NCBI GenBank assembly: GCA_052390035.1
Contig: JBQTHI010000007.1
Coordinates: 1 to 64,000 of the forward strand
Length of the DNA stretch: 64,000 bases
Reading direction: 5' to 3'
From: JBQTHI01 sp052390035
GTDB lineage: Bacteria; Actinomycetota; Acidimicrobiia; Spongiisociales; ZC4RG35
Shown here: piece after piece, positions 8,105-15,726 of the stretch
How positions within the stretch are numbered: the stretch's first letter is position 1
Layout of the letters: each line of letters starts with the position of its first letter
Translations under genes and position numbers: made by a program
The notes under the pieces: generated by a model
Seen by the model: the letters and a program-made list of their open reading frames with translations, nothing else
Databases searched by the model: none
What the model was told of the DNA's origin: nothing

Positions 8105-9237
8105 ATCGATGCTCTCTGCACCGCCCAAGCGTAACCCCGACCGTCGCATGCCTCTACCACCTGCGGAAGCAGTTCGGGATCGAGCCACTCTTCGTTGATG
8201 AACTCCGGGTAGACGGGAAGCCGCGCCACCAATTCGAATCCGGCGGCTTCGGTTCGCCCCGCCAACTCGTCCAGGTGCGGCCACGGCTGCTCGGGATTGA
8301 CCCAGTCGATGGTCAGCGGGCTGACCCCACCCCAATCGTTCACCCCTGCATCGAGGTAGATCTCGAACCGGTCGGTGAGATTGGGTGGCACCTGGAGGTT
8401 CATCTCCGGGCCAAGAAACCACCGGGCGATAGCAATCACCCGCTGAAGGAACACTGGAAGGGGCTCGGCGTGGCGCCGCATCGGGGTGTTGGCCTTGGCC
8501 CGGAAGTTCTGGATTATCACCTCTTGAACACAGCCCCATTGCCGCTGGCGCTCGGCCAGAGCAGTAATCGAGTCGACGATCTCGGTGTCGGTCTCTCCGA
8601 TCCCGATCAGGATGCCCGTGGTAAAAGGCACCCGCAAACGTCCGGCGGTGTCGACGACTTCGAGTCGGAGGGTGGGATCTTTGTCTGGACAGTCGAAGTG
8701 GGGCATCCCCGGTTCGAGCAGACGTCGGGACACATTCTCCAACATGAGGCCCATCGAGGGATTGAAGGGCCGCAACCGCGTCATCTCGCCTTCGCTCATA
8801 AGACCCGGGTTGGCATGTGGGAAGAGCCCGGTCTCTTCAAGCACCGCCCGGCTCATCGACACCACATACCCGATCGTTGAAGTTTCGCCATGGGCGTCCA
8901 GGAACTCGACGGCCTGTGGCCAGCGGTCCTCCGGTCGGTCTCCGAGAGTGAAGAGCGCCTCGGTGCAGCCATGTTGGCGGCCCGCCGCCGCCACCGCGAG
9001 TACCTCTTCCGGCTCGAGGTACATCCCGCCCTGGCCCGGGGGCTGGGCAAATGTGCAGTAGGTGCAACGGTCCCGGCAAAGGGTCGTCAGCGGGATGAAG
9101 ACCTTGCGGCTGTAAGTGACTGTGTGACCTTTGCCATCGTCGCGCAGCTGGCGGGCGTGGGCCAGCAACGGCGCCGGGTCGACCTCACCTTCCAGGTAGG
9201 CGAGGGCAAGTTCGGGGTCGGGAGGCGGGTGAGCCAT
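8101..9237 (-). CDS. cofG: FO synthase subunit 1 (CofG, 7,8-didemethyl-8-hydroxy-5-deazariboflavin synthase)
   Basis: A 378-residue radical-SAM protein that cyclises the CofH product to FO in F420 biosynthesis. The cluster motif is C54-X3-C58-X2-C61 (CRDRCTYC). Other CofG blocks are YTSR-like TYSRKVFIPLTTLC, GMYLEPEEVL, HANPGLMS, LLIG-like GILIGIGET, and the VPPNLTDRFEIYLDAGVNDWGG region. In many actinobacteria CofG and CofH are fused as FbiC; here they are separate, adjacent and coupled. It starts 3 nt after the dehydrogenase stop, so co-transcription is likely. No strong ribosome binding site is visible. Confidence 0.93.
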   Translation of the reverse strand: MAHPPPDPELALAYLEGEVDPAPLLAHARQLRDDGKGHTVTYSRKVFIPLTTLCRDRCTYCTFAQPPGQGGMYLEPEEVLAVAAAGRQHGCTEALFTLGDRPEDRWPQAVEFLDAHGETSTIGYVVSMSRAVLEETGLFPHANPGLMSEGEMTRLRPFNPSMGLMLENVSRRLLEPGMPHFDCPDKDPTLRLEVVDTAGRLRVPFTTGILIGIGETDTEIVDSITALAERQRQWGCVQEVIIQNFRAKANTPMRRHAEPLPVFLQRVIAIARWFLGPEMNLQVPPNLTDRFEIYLDAGVNDWGGVSPLTIDWVNPEQPWPHLDELAGRTEAAGFELVARLPVYPEFINEEWLDPELLPQVVEACDGRGYAWAVQRASI

Positions 9238-9240
9238 CTG

Positions 9241-10020
9241 TCAAGAGATCTGGGACGCCCCGGCCCCAATAACCCCTCCGTCGACGGGAAGAACCACCCC
9301 GGTGATCCACGAGGCGGCATCGGAGGCGAGGAACACGATCGCCCGGGCGACATCGTCGGGCTCGCCCAGACGACCTAGCGGATGGCCGGCGGCGGCCACT
9401 GATTCCTGGTCCTGCCACAAGGAGCCTGCCAGCCGGGTTTTGACGACTCCGGGGGCGACCGCATTGACCCGGATACGGGGGGCGAGCTCGAAGGCAAGCT
9501 GTCGGGTGAGGTGGGCAAGAGCTGCTTTGGAAATGTTGTAGGCGCCGAGGATGGCGGCCGGACGCAAGCCACCGACCGATGAAACGTTGACTATGGAACC
9601 GCCGTGGTCAGCCATCCATTGCCCGACGGCCTGCTGGCACCAGACCAGGGGTGCGCGCTGGTTGACCGCCCAGGTCTTGTCAACCGCACCCATCTCCACC
9701 GTGGCAAGCGGTCCCGCCGCCGGGTTGGTCCCGGCGTTGTTGATCAGGATGTCGCAAGCGCCAAAACGGTCAATCGTCGTTTTCACGGCGATCACTGCGT
9801 CTTCATCTCGATCTGCCTTCGCCACCAGGGTCAGGACCCGATCGGCGGCGGCGCCAGCCTCTACCAACTGCTGGCGAGAAGCCTCGAGATTCTCTGATTT
9901 TCGGCCGGTGATCGCCACCCCTTCGGCCCCCGAGCGGATGAATTCGAGGGCGGTGGCCTGACCGATGCCCCTGCTGCCACCGGTGACCAGAGCGACCTTG
10001 CCATCAACACGGACGTCCAT
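9241..10020 (-). CDS. Short-chain dehydrogenase/reductase
   Basis: A 259-residue classical SDR. It has the Rossmann motif TGGSRGIG at 13-20, NNAG at 94-97, catalytic serine in VNVSS (147-148), and Y161-X3-K165. Substrate and cofactor specificity cannot be read from the sequence; the S/R pattern near the second strand (TGRKSE) suggests NADP(H). It sits between the flavin reductase-like gene (9 nt upstream) and cofG (3 nt downstream), so it may share their regulation. Whether it acts in deazaflavin metabolism or only travels with it is unknown. The gene family is common, so function from family alone is weak. Confidence 0.88.
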   Translation of the reverse strand: MDVRVDGKVALVTGGSRGIGQATALEFIRSGAEGVAITGRKSENLEASRQQLVEAGAAADRVLTLVAKADRDEDAVIAVKTTIDRFGACDILINNAGTNPAAGPLATVEMGAVDKTWAVNQRAPLVWCQQAVGQWMADHGGSIVNVSSVGGLRPAAILGAYNISKAALAHLTRQLAFELAPRIRVNAVAPGVVKTRLAGSLWQDQESVAAAGHPLGRLGEPDDVARAIVFLASDAASWITGVVLPVDGGVIGAGASQIS

Positions 10021-10029
10021 GACCGAACG

Positions 10030-10575
10030 TTAACCACCCCCCGAATGCCCGGAACCTCGTTGGTGGCCACCCCGTGCGACCCCGCCGTACTTCATCCGCG
10101 TATCGGACATTGCCGCCGCCCGGGCCTCCGAGTCGTTGACCCCAGCCTCGACCACTTCCCCGACGAAGAAAGTGTGGGTGCCGAGGTCATGGTGGTGACG
10201 AACTTCACACTCGAGCCAGGCGATCGATTCGAGAAAGATGGGAGCGCCGGTGCTACCAACTCTTATCGCCCGTTGATTGAGCGCATCTCCGTCCCTGATG
10301 GCTGGTTTGGAGAACTTGACAAACACCCGGGTATCTTCCGAAGACCAGAGATTGACGGTGAACACACCCCCGGCTTTGATCAGGCGGTGGGTGATGGAGT
10401 TGTTATCGACGCCCACCCCGATCAAAACCGGTTCCATCGATACCTGAGTGACCCAAGAAGCGGTCATCGCGTTCATCTCTTCGCCGCTGTTGGATCCGAT
10501 CAGAACCAGGGCGTTGGGAATCATCCACGTGACTTGGTTGATCAGCTCGTCCGGCAGCTCAGGCATATTTGCCAT
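10030..10575 (-). CDS. Flavin reductase-like FMN-binding protein
   Basis: A 181-residue protein of the flavin reductase-like (split-barrel) domain family. Typical blocks are NAMTASWVTQVSMEP near the N-terminus, LIGVGVDNNSITHRLI, and GVFTVNLWS. Such proteins reduce flavin with NAD(P)H or bind FMN as part of two-component oxygenases. It is the first gene of the minus-strand set leading to SDR, cofG and cofH, with 9 nt to the SDR. The start is uncertain: ATG at 10575 or 10566, neither with a clear ribosome binding site. Its N-terminal end lies upstream of the divergent usp gene by 56 nt. Confidence 0.82.
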   Translation of the reverse strand: MANMPELPDELINQVTWMIPNALVLIGSNSGEEMNAMTASWVTQVSMEPVLIGVGVDNNSITHRLIKAGGVFTVNLWSSEDTRVFVKFSKPAIRDGDALNQRAIRVGSTGAPIFLESIAWLECEVRHHHDLGTHTFFVGEVVEAGVNDSEARAAAMSDTRMKYGGVARGGHQRGSGHSGGG

Positions 10576-10617
10576 GCTGGCGGCCCGCTGGCCCGGGCGT
10601 CAATCCCGTCGCCGCCC

Positions 10618-10623
10618 TAGTCT
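10618..10623 (+). promoter_or_regulatory. Candidate -10 (TAGTCT) for leaderless usp mRNA
   Basis: TAGTCT followed by 8 nt and GTG at 10632, with no Shine-Dalgarno between them. Confidence 0.45.
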
Positions 10624-10631
10624 TCGGGTCC

Positions 10632-11150
10632 GTGCACGTCCTCGTCGCCACCACCGGAGTGCTGGCTCCGGCTGCGGTAGCCGACCTCTGTGACCTGCTC
10701 GTGCGGCCAGGCGACGCGGCGCTAACCGTGATGACCGTCATCCAGGTACCCCGCACATTCCTTTCCTCTCTTGATGACGAGGAGCGCCGGTCGCTATTCG
10801 ATGACGATTTCTATCGCACCGAGCAAGCCGAATCCAAGGCAGCCAGATATCTGGAAGAGCGCGGTCGCCGAATCGTTGATCCCCTGGTGGCGGCTCTAAC
10901 CGCCCGCGGCCGCCAGGCCACCGTACATCTGGTTGAGGGTGATGACCCTGCCGAGGCCATCCTCGGCACCGCTCAAAAGGTAGGCGCCGATCTGTTGATG
11001 ATGGGCGCAACCCGCCGTCTCTTCACCGAGCAGGCCTGGACGAGCGTCTCGGTCAGGGTGATGGAGCGATGCCAGGTGCCGCTGATCCTGGTGCCAGGGT
11101 TGCGGGCCGAGGACACCGGCGAGTTCCCATTGCCGGGCCTAGTTGGGTGA
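10632..11150 (+). CDS. Universal stress protein (UspA) family
   Basis: A 172-residue single UspA domain from GTG at 10632. The N-terminal strand VHVLVATTG and the C-terminal G-X2-G-X9-G(S)-type region GADLLMMGATRRLF ... SVSVRVMERCQVPLILV fit the fold. The ATP-binding motif is imperfect: the usual GSRGLG becomes GATRRL, so it may not bind ATP in the standard way (inference). The frame stays open upstream to 10569, but the UspA strand begins at the chosen GTG and a TAGTCT hexamer ends 8 nt before it. Confidence 0.78.
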   Translation: MHVLVATTGVLAPAAVADLCDLLVRPGDAALTVMTVIQVPRTFLSSLDDEERRSLFDDDFYRTEQAESKAARYLEERGRRIVDPLVAALTARGRQATVHLVEGDDPAEAILGTAQKVGADLLMMGATRRLFTEQAWTSVSVRVMERCQVPLILVPGLRAEDTGEFPLPGLVG

Positions 11151-11163
11151 TCCCCAGCGAATG

Positions 11164-13116
11164 TCAGTCGCCGCCGGCCTGGCCGTCGGCGAGCGAGGCC
11201 GGTCTGATACTGAGAGGGCCGGCTTTGGCGGCTCGGAACTGGGTTTCGAACAGCTCGCGGTAAAGGCCTCCCCGCTCGAGCAGTTCGTCGTGGGTGCCGG
11301 TCTCGACCAGGCGACCTTGATCAAGTACCACGATCTTGTCGGCGGCGAGAATGGTTGACAGTCGATGGGCGATGACTACCGAGGTGCGCCCCACCATCAG
11401 GCGCTCGAGGGCCTCCTGGATCAGAGCTTCGGACCTCGAGTCGAGATGTGAGGTCGCCTCGTCGAGGATCAGCACCGCCGGATCCTTGAGAATTACCCGG
11501 GCAATTGCCAAGCGCTGACGCTCGCCTCCTGACAGCCGGTATCCGCGTTCGCCCACCATGGTTTGGTAACCGTCTGGCAGCGAGGCGATGAAGTCCCCGA
11601 TGTTGGCTGCCCGGCAAGCCTCCTCCAACTCCAGGTCCGAGGCGTCCTCACGGGCGTAGCGAAGGTTGGCGGCGATGGTGTCGTGGAAGAGATAGGTCTC
11701 CTGGGTCACGACCCCCACACCGCGGGCCAGCGATGGAAACGTGAGACTCCGAACGTCATGTCCATCCATGAAGATCGCCCCTCGATCAACGTCGTAAAGG
11801 CGCGGAATGAGATACGAGATGGTCGTCTTCCCGGCTCCACTAGGCCCCACCAGTGCCGTGAGCTCGCCCTTGGAAATCGAGAAGGAGATGTCTTCGAGCG
11901 CCCACTCTCTGCTCGACACCTGTTGGGGCACCAGACCCTCCTCGAACGGAGTGGCCCTCCTTCCGAAGCGACGCACCGCCTCGAGACCGACAGGTGCCTC
12001 CGATTGATACCGAAAAAAGACATGGTCGAATGCCAGGTCGCCTTCTATGGCGCTCAATGCCACAGTCCCCTCAGCCAATTCGGAACCCATGTCGAGCACC
12101 TCAAATACCCGCTCGAAGGAGACCATCGAGGTGGCGAGCTCGACGCGTGAATTGGTGAGGGAGCTCAAAGGCCCATATAGCTGGCCGAGCAGCGCCGTGA
12201 ACATCACCACCGTTCCGAGGGTGATCTGGTCGCGGATAACCATGTAACCGCCGACCCAAAAAACGGCGGCGCTGCCGACGGCACTCACCAGTCCCAAAGT
12301 GGCGAAGAACCAGCGGCCCACCATCGCCTGTTTGACTCCCAGGTCCCTTGCCCCGGCGGCTTCAATCCCGTAGCGCTCCGATTCGCGCCGCTCCCGCCCG
12401 AACAGCTTCACGAGCAGGGCGCCTGAGATGTTGAACGTCTCCTGCAGCACCACCGACATAGCGGCGTTTCTCTCCATTTGCTGATCGGTGTAACGGCGAA
12501 GAATCTTGGCCACCCGCCTGGCCGGCATTGCAAACAGGGGCAGCGCTGCCACGGCCAAAAGAGTGAGGCGCCATTCGGCACGCACCATCACGGTCAGGAT
12601 CACGATGACCGACACCACGTTGGAGAAGACGGTGATGAAAGTGCCGGTTATCGCCTGCTGGGCTCCGACCACATCGGTGTTGACCCGGGAAATCAGCTCC
12701 CCGGTTCGGGTCGTGGTGAAGAAACGAAGCGACATTCGCTGTAGGTGGTCATAGAGCTGACGGCGAAGGTCGTAAATGATGCCCTCACCGGCGCGGGCCG
12801 ACCACCACCTCTGCAGGATGCCGATGGCGGAGTTGATCAAGGGAAGGGCGACAATCCCCAGTCCGAGCAGGGTCAACAGGCCGAGGTCTTTGGCCGGCAA
12901 GGCGTCGTCGATCAGGCGCCGGGTGAGTTGCGCCGGCAGGACCGCCAGGATCGAAGTGACCAAGACGGTGGAGATCACCCCGATGAGTTGGCGACGGTAG
13001 GGCTGGCCGTATCTCCAAACCCGGCTCAGCAGTTCCCGGCTGAGTTCTGGCCTCTCATCGTCTTCCCCCAGCCGGAAGTAGCCACCCCAACCGCCGGGCC
13101 CGTGAAACGAAATCAT
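11164..13116 (-). CDS. ABC exporter, fused membrane and ATPase domains
   Basis: A 650-residue type IV ABC exporter half-transporter. A six-helix membrane domain (about 30-340) precedes an ATPase domain with Walker A GPSGAGKTT, Q-loop VVTQETYLF, signature LSGGERQRLA, Walker B VLILDEATSHLD and H-loop AHRLST, all intact, so a homodimer would be competent. About 33 residues are inserted between the first beta strand (FRYQ) and the ALEDISF strand. The start is ATG at 13116, overlapping the lipoprotein stop as ATGA; upstream open frame is only lipoprotein antisense frame. The substrate is unknown. Confidence 0.9.
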   Translation of the reverse strand: MISFHGPGGWGGYFRLGEDDERPELSRELLSRVWRYGQPYRRQLIGVISTVLVTSILAVLPAQLTRRLIDDALPAKDLGLLTLLGLGIVALPLINSAIGILQRWWSARAGEGIIYDLRRQLYDHLQRMSLRFFTTTRTGELISRVNTDVVGAQQAITGTFITVFSNVVSVIVILTVMVRAEWRLTLLAVAALPLFAMPARRVAKILRRYTDQQMERNAAMSVVLQETFNISGALLVKLFGRERRESERYGIEAAGARDLGVKQAMVGRWFFATLGLVSAVGSAAVFWVGGYMVIRDQITLGTVVMFTALLGQLYGPLSSLTNSRVELATSMVSFERVFEVLDMGSELAEGTVALSAIEGDLAFDHVFFRYQSEAPVGLEAVRRFGRRATPFEEGLVPQQVSSREWALEDISFSISKGELTALVGPSGAGKTTISYLIPRLYDVDRGAIFMDGHDVRSLTFPSLARGVGVVTQETYLFHDTIAANLRYAREDASDLELEEACRAANIGDFIASLPDGYQTMVGERGYRLSGGERQRLAIARVILKDPAVLILDEATSHLDSRSEALIQEALERLMVGRTSVVIAHRLSTILAADKIVVLDQGRLVETGTHDELLERGGLYRELFETQFRAAKAGPLSIRPASLADGQAGGD

Positions 13117-13865
13117 CGGGCGAGGCTCCCCAAGAATCGCATCGTGCTGGCCATCTGATGGCCCAGCGCCGTACTGATGCCCGAACGGAGAAAGAGCTCG
13201 TATCGATAGGTGTCCGAATACCAGACAAGGGTCGTGCCGAGCTCGTCGGTCAGCTCCCAGGCTGGGCGCTCGTCGATCTCGGTCACCGAACAGTTCGCCT
13301 GGCGGTCCACATACCGAGCGCAGCTTGTGTCGGCGGTCCCCGAAGCAAGCGCGGCGATCCACTCGGGATCGTTGGCCACCGAGAACACGCCCTGCTGGCC
13401 GACCGAACGCGAGCGGGTATATGGCTCGACAGTCCACAACCCGAACGCGGCGACCTGGTCGGAGGCGAGGGTTATCTTGCTCAGGTCGTAGACGAGTTGG
13501 CTCGTCACAAAACGGACCTCGGGCGGGACCTCACTCGGGAACTCAACCCCCGGAAGTGCCGCCGCAATTTCGGCGGGCGTAGCTTGCACATAGGGATCGC
13601 TCGCACGCGCCCTGGCATACACCCCGGAGATGATTTCCCCGGGGGTGGTGCCGGCGACCGGGGTGAGGTCGGCATTGAACCATGCCACCCGGTTGACGGG
13701 CGCCAGTGAAGGCCCGGAGGCCGCGGTGGTTACCGTGCTGACGAGGGTGGATTTCCCGATCCACTCGGAAGAGCCTCCACCGACACCGGCCAGCGGCGCA
13801 TCGCCACAAGCAATGATCAACGTGGCTATCGCCACCCCAATCGGTCTCAAGATCGGCGCTCGCAC
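13113..13865 (-). CDS. Putative lipoprotein of unknown function
   Basis: About 250 residues from GTG at 13865, with a short signal and a lipobox-like LIIAC (C20), then an Ala/Ser/Thr linker and a soluble domain with three cysteines (C in TSC, ANC plus the lipid cysteine). I do not recognise the family. It is coupled by ATGA to the ABC exporter, so it may be an accessory protein or co-regulated surface protein. The start is uncertain, since a GGAGGG lies immediately before the GTG with too little spacing. Upstream open frame runs into the divergent aroQ gene and is discounted. Confidence 0.6.
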   Translation of the reverse strand: MRAPILRPIGVAIATLIIACGDAPLAGVGGGSSEWIGKSTLVSTVTTAASGPSLAPVNRVAWFNADLTPVAGTTPGEIISGVYARARASDPYVQATPAEIAAALPGVEFPSEVPPEVRFVTSQLVYDLSKITLASDQVAAFGLWTVEPYTRSRSVGQQGVFSVANDPEWIAALASGTADTSCARYVDRQANCSVTEIDERPAWELTDELGTTLVWYSDTYRYELFLRSGISTALGHQMASTMRFLGSLAR

Positions 13866-13902
13866 CCCTCCATTCTGCCCGCTTCCTAGGATCGGCCGAT
13901 CA

Positions 13903-15051
13903 ATGCCCACCGTTGTGGTCGTCAATGGGCCGAATCTAAATCTCCTTGGCGGGCGCGAGCCAAAGGTGTATGGCCGCACCACCCTCCCCGAACTCGAAGA
14001 CCTCGCCACCGGCTGGGGTGCCAAGCTTGGTCTCGAAGTGGAGACCTTTCAGTCGAACCACGAGGGTGCGCTCATCGACCGAATTCATCAGGCGGGAGCA
14101 GAGGCTGACGGGGTTGTGCTCAACCCTGGTGCGTTTGGCCACTATTCCCGGGCGCTGGCAGACGCGGTCGAGGCGGCATCTCTACCTGTGGTTGAGGTCC
14201 ACATCTCGAATGTGATGGAGCGGGAGCCGTGGCGCCGGCGGTCTGTTTTGACCCCGGTCTGCGTCCACACCATTTACGGGCGCGGGATCGAAGGATATGG
14301 CTGGGCCCTGCGCCACCTGGCTAATCGGTGGCGGATGAGCTCCCAACGGTTGGCTTACGGCGGGCTGCCAGATCAATACGGCGATCTCCGGGTGCCGGTC
14401 GAACGGAGCCGGGGTTTGGCGATCCTGGCCCATGGCGGGATGTGGCGCCACGAGTGGACCTACGACACCACCGAGGCGATAGCTGTCGATCTGGCAGAAC
14501 GGAGCTTTCTCACCTGGAACGTCGAATACCGCCGGGTGGGCCGGGGCGGCGGGTGGCCAGAGAGTTTCACCGACATCGCATTGGTCTTGGATCGCGCCGG
14601 CGAGTTGACGGGAATCGAACCGGACCGCACGCTCGTAGTCGGGCATTCGGTCGGTGCGACCATGGCGCTTTGGGCGGCGCACCACAAGACGGGCAAACAT
14701 CTCCCTGCGCTGGTCGTGGCTCTGGCGCCTATCACCGACATGATTCTTTCCCAACAACAGAAAATCGACGGTGGGTCGATCGATCGCCTCCTCGCCGGCC
14801 AGAGCCCCCCGCCCGACAGTTATTCACCCTTCCATCGGCTGCCCAGTGGGGTTCCGGCGCTGCTAGTGGCTGCGCCCGACGATCGTCTGGTACCGATCGA
14901 GGGGCCCCGCGCCTATCACCAAGCCGGTCTCCAGGCCGGGGACGATCTCCGGATGGTGGAGGTTGAAGGCGGCCACCTGGCTTTTCTCGATCCAGATACA
15001 ACGGCTTGGAGCGTCCCAGCTTCGGAGATCGAGCGCGAATTCCGCCGCTAA
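13903..15051 (+). CDS. aroQ: Type II 3-dehydroquinate dehydratase fused to alpha/beta hydrolase
   Basis: A 382-residue fusion. Residues 1-145 are type II dehydroquinase (dehydration of 3-dehydroquinate in the shikimate pathway): NGPNLNLLG at 8-16, R18, Y23, SNHEG at 51-55, NPGAFGHYS at 74-82 with H80, and VEVHISN with H100. Residues about 160-382 are an alpha/beta hydrolase close to the kynurenine-formamidase/esterase type: HGGMW at 177-181 (oxyanion), GHSVG with S249, D326 or D327, and H358 in EGGHLAF. Both active sites look complete. ATG at 13903 follows a TAGGAT hexamer by 10 nt. Free-standing AroQ is about 145 residues. Confidence 0.88.
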   Translation: MPTVVVVNGPNLNLLGGREPKVYGRTTLPELEDLATGWGAKLGLEVETFQSNHEGALIDRIHQAGAEADGVVLNPGAFGHYSRALADAVEAASLPVVEVHISNVMEREPWRRRSVLTPVCVHTIYGRGIEGYGWALRHLANRWRMSSQRLAYGGLPDQYGDLRVPVERSRGLAILAHGGMWRHEWTYDTTEAIAVDLAERSFLTWNVEYRRVGRGGGWPESFTDIALVLDRAGELTGIEPDRTLVVGHSVGATMALWAAHHKTGKHLPALVVALAPITDMILSQQQKIDGGSIDRLLAGQSPPPDSYSPFHRLPSGVPALLVAAPDDRLVPIEGPRAYHQAGLQAGDDLRMVEVEGGHLAFLDPDTTAWSVPASEIEREFRR

Positions 15052-15137
15052 CCGGTTTGCCGGAGAGATTTCCACAGGTTTAGCCTCTCGACACCCAATG
15101 GCATTCGGGAAGTAACCACCCGATCGGGCGGAGTCAA

Positions 15138-15722
15138 ATGAGTTTCCACAGGTTCTTGTATCTGTGCGGATGGACGGCGGTGATCCTCCTCGCCATCGCC
15201 GGATTCGCCGCGTTCAACACGAGGTCGAACGGCCCCTCCGTCTCCACCGTCATCTCCGAATCGGTTTGGGGCGGATCGGCGGGCGCGGTATCGGCTCAGG
15301 GTTGGATGGCCCTGACCGGCACCAAGACCAAGGCCCCGATCGTGGCCTCTACCTCCCCCGGCGGCGGCACGACCAAACCTCGCCCCGTCCAGCCAAGCTT
15401 GACCGAAGCCACCACCCTCGACACCGGGTGGCTCGACTCGATCACCCTCCGCAACCTGGTGGAAACCCAGTTTGCCACCAGCGACGTGAACCGGGCAATC
15501 AGGCTCGCCTGGTGCCTGTCCCGGTTCGACGTCGACCTGGTTAATCCATCCACGGGGGCAGTCGGTCTGTTCCAGATCCTGCCCGAGGACTGGGGCGGGG
15601 CCGTGACTGCCCTCGGTTTAGCCGCCGAAGCCGACCCCTTCGATCCGCTGGTGAGCGCCCAGGTGGCGTCATACATCACCTATCACGGCAACGGGTGGGA
15701 CTATTGGAATTGTTCGGGTTGA
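15138..15722 (+). CDS. Transglycosylase SLT-like secreted or membrane-anchored protein, degenerate
   Basis: A 194-residue protein. One membrane helix or uncleaved signal (about 8-26), a Ser/Thr/Pro-rich linker (about 30-95) and a small lysozyme-like domain (about 100-192). The C-terminal domain keeps the VNPSTGAVGLFQI motif at 135-147 of SLT-type transglycosylases. However, the catalytic Glu expected in the C-E-S motif is Leu (AWCLSRF, L127). It may bind peptidoglycan without cleaving it, or use a different acid. A GGCGGAG ribosome binding site precedes the ATG. It ends 4 nt from the convergent dnaE2 stop. Confidence 0.7.
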   Translation: MSFHRFLYLCGWTAVILLAIAGFAAFNTRSNGPSVSTVISESVWGGSAGAVSAQGWMALTGTKTKAPIVASTSPGGGTTKPRPVQPSLTEATTLDTGWLDSITLRNLVETQFATSDVNRAIRLAWCLSRFDVDLVNPSTGAVGLFQILPEDWGGAVTALGLAAEADPFDPLVSAQVASYITYHGNGWDYWNCSG

Positions 15723-15726
15723 CCGT

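Noticed and set aside
8150..8539. Open frame extending CofH upstream through cofG.
   Set aside because: It runs in another frame of conserved cofG sequence and shows a basic, low-complexity composition typical of shadow frames in GC-rich DNA.
15069..15154. Direct repeat TTTCCACAGGTT, copies at 15069-15080 and 15143-15154, resembling DnaA boxes.
   Set aside because: Only two copies, neither matches TTWTNCACA, and no replication genes are nearby.
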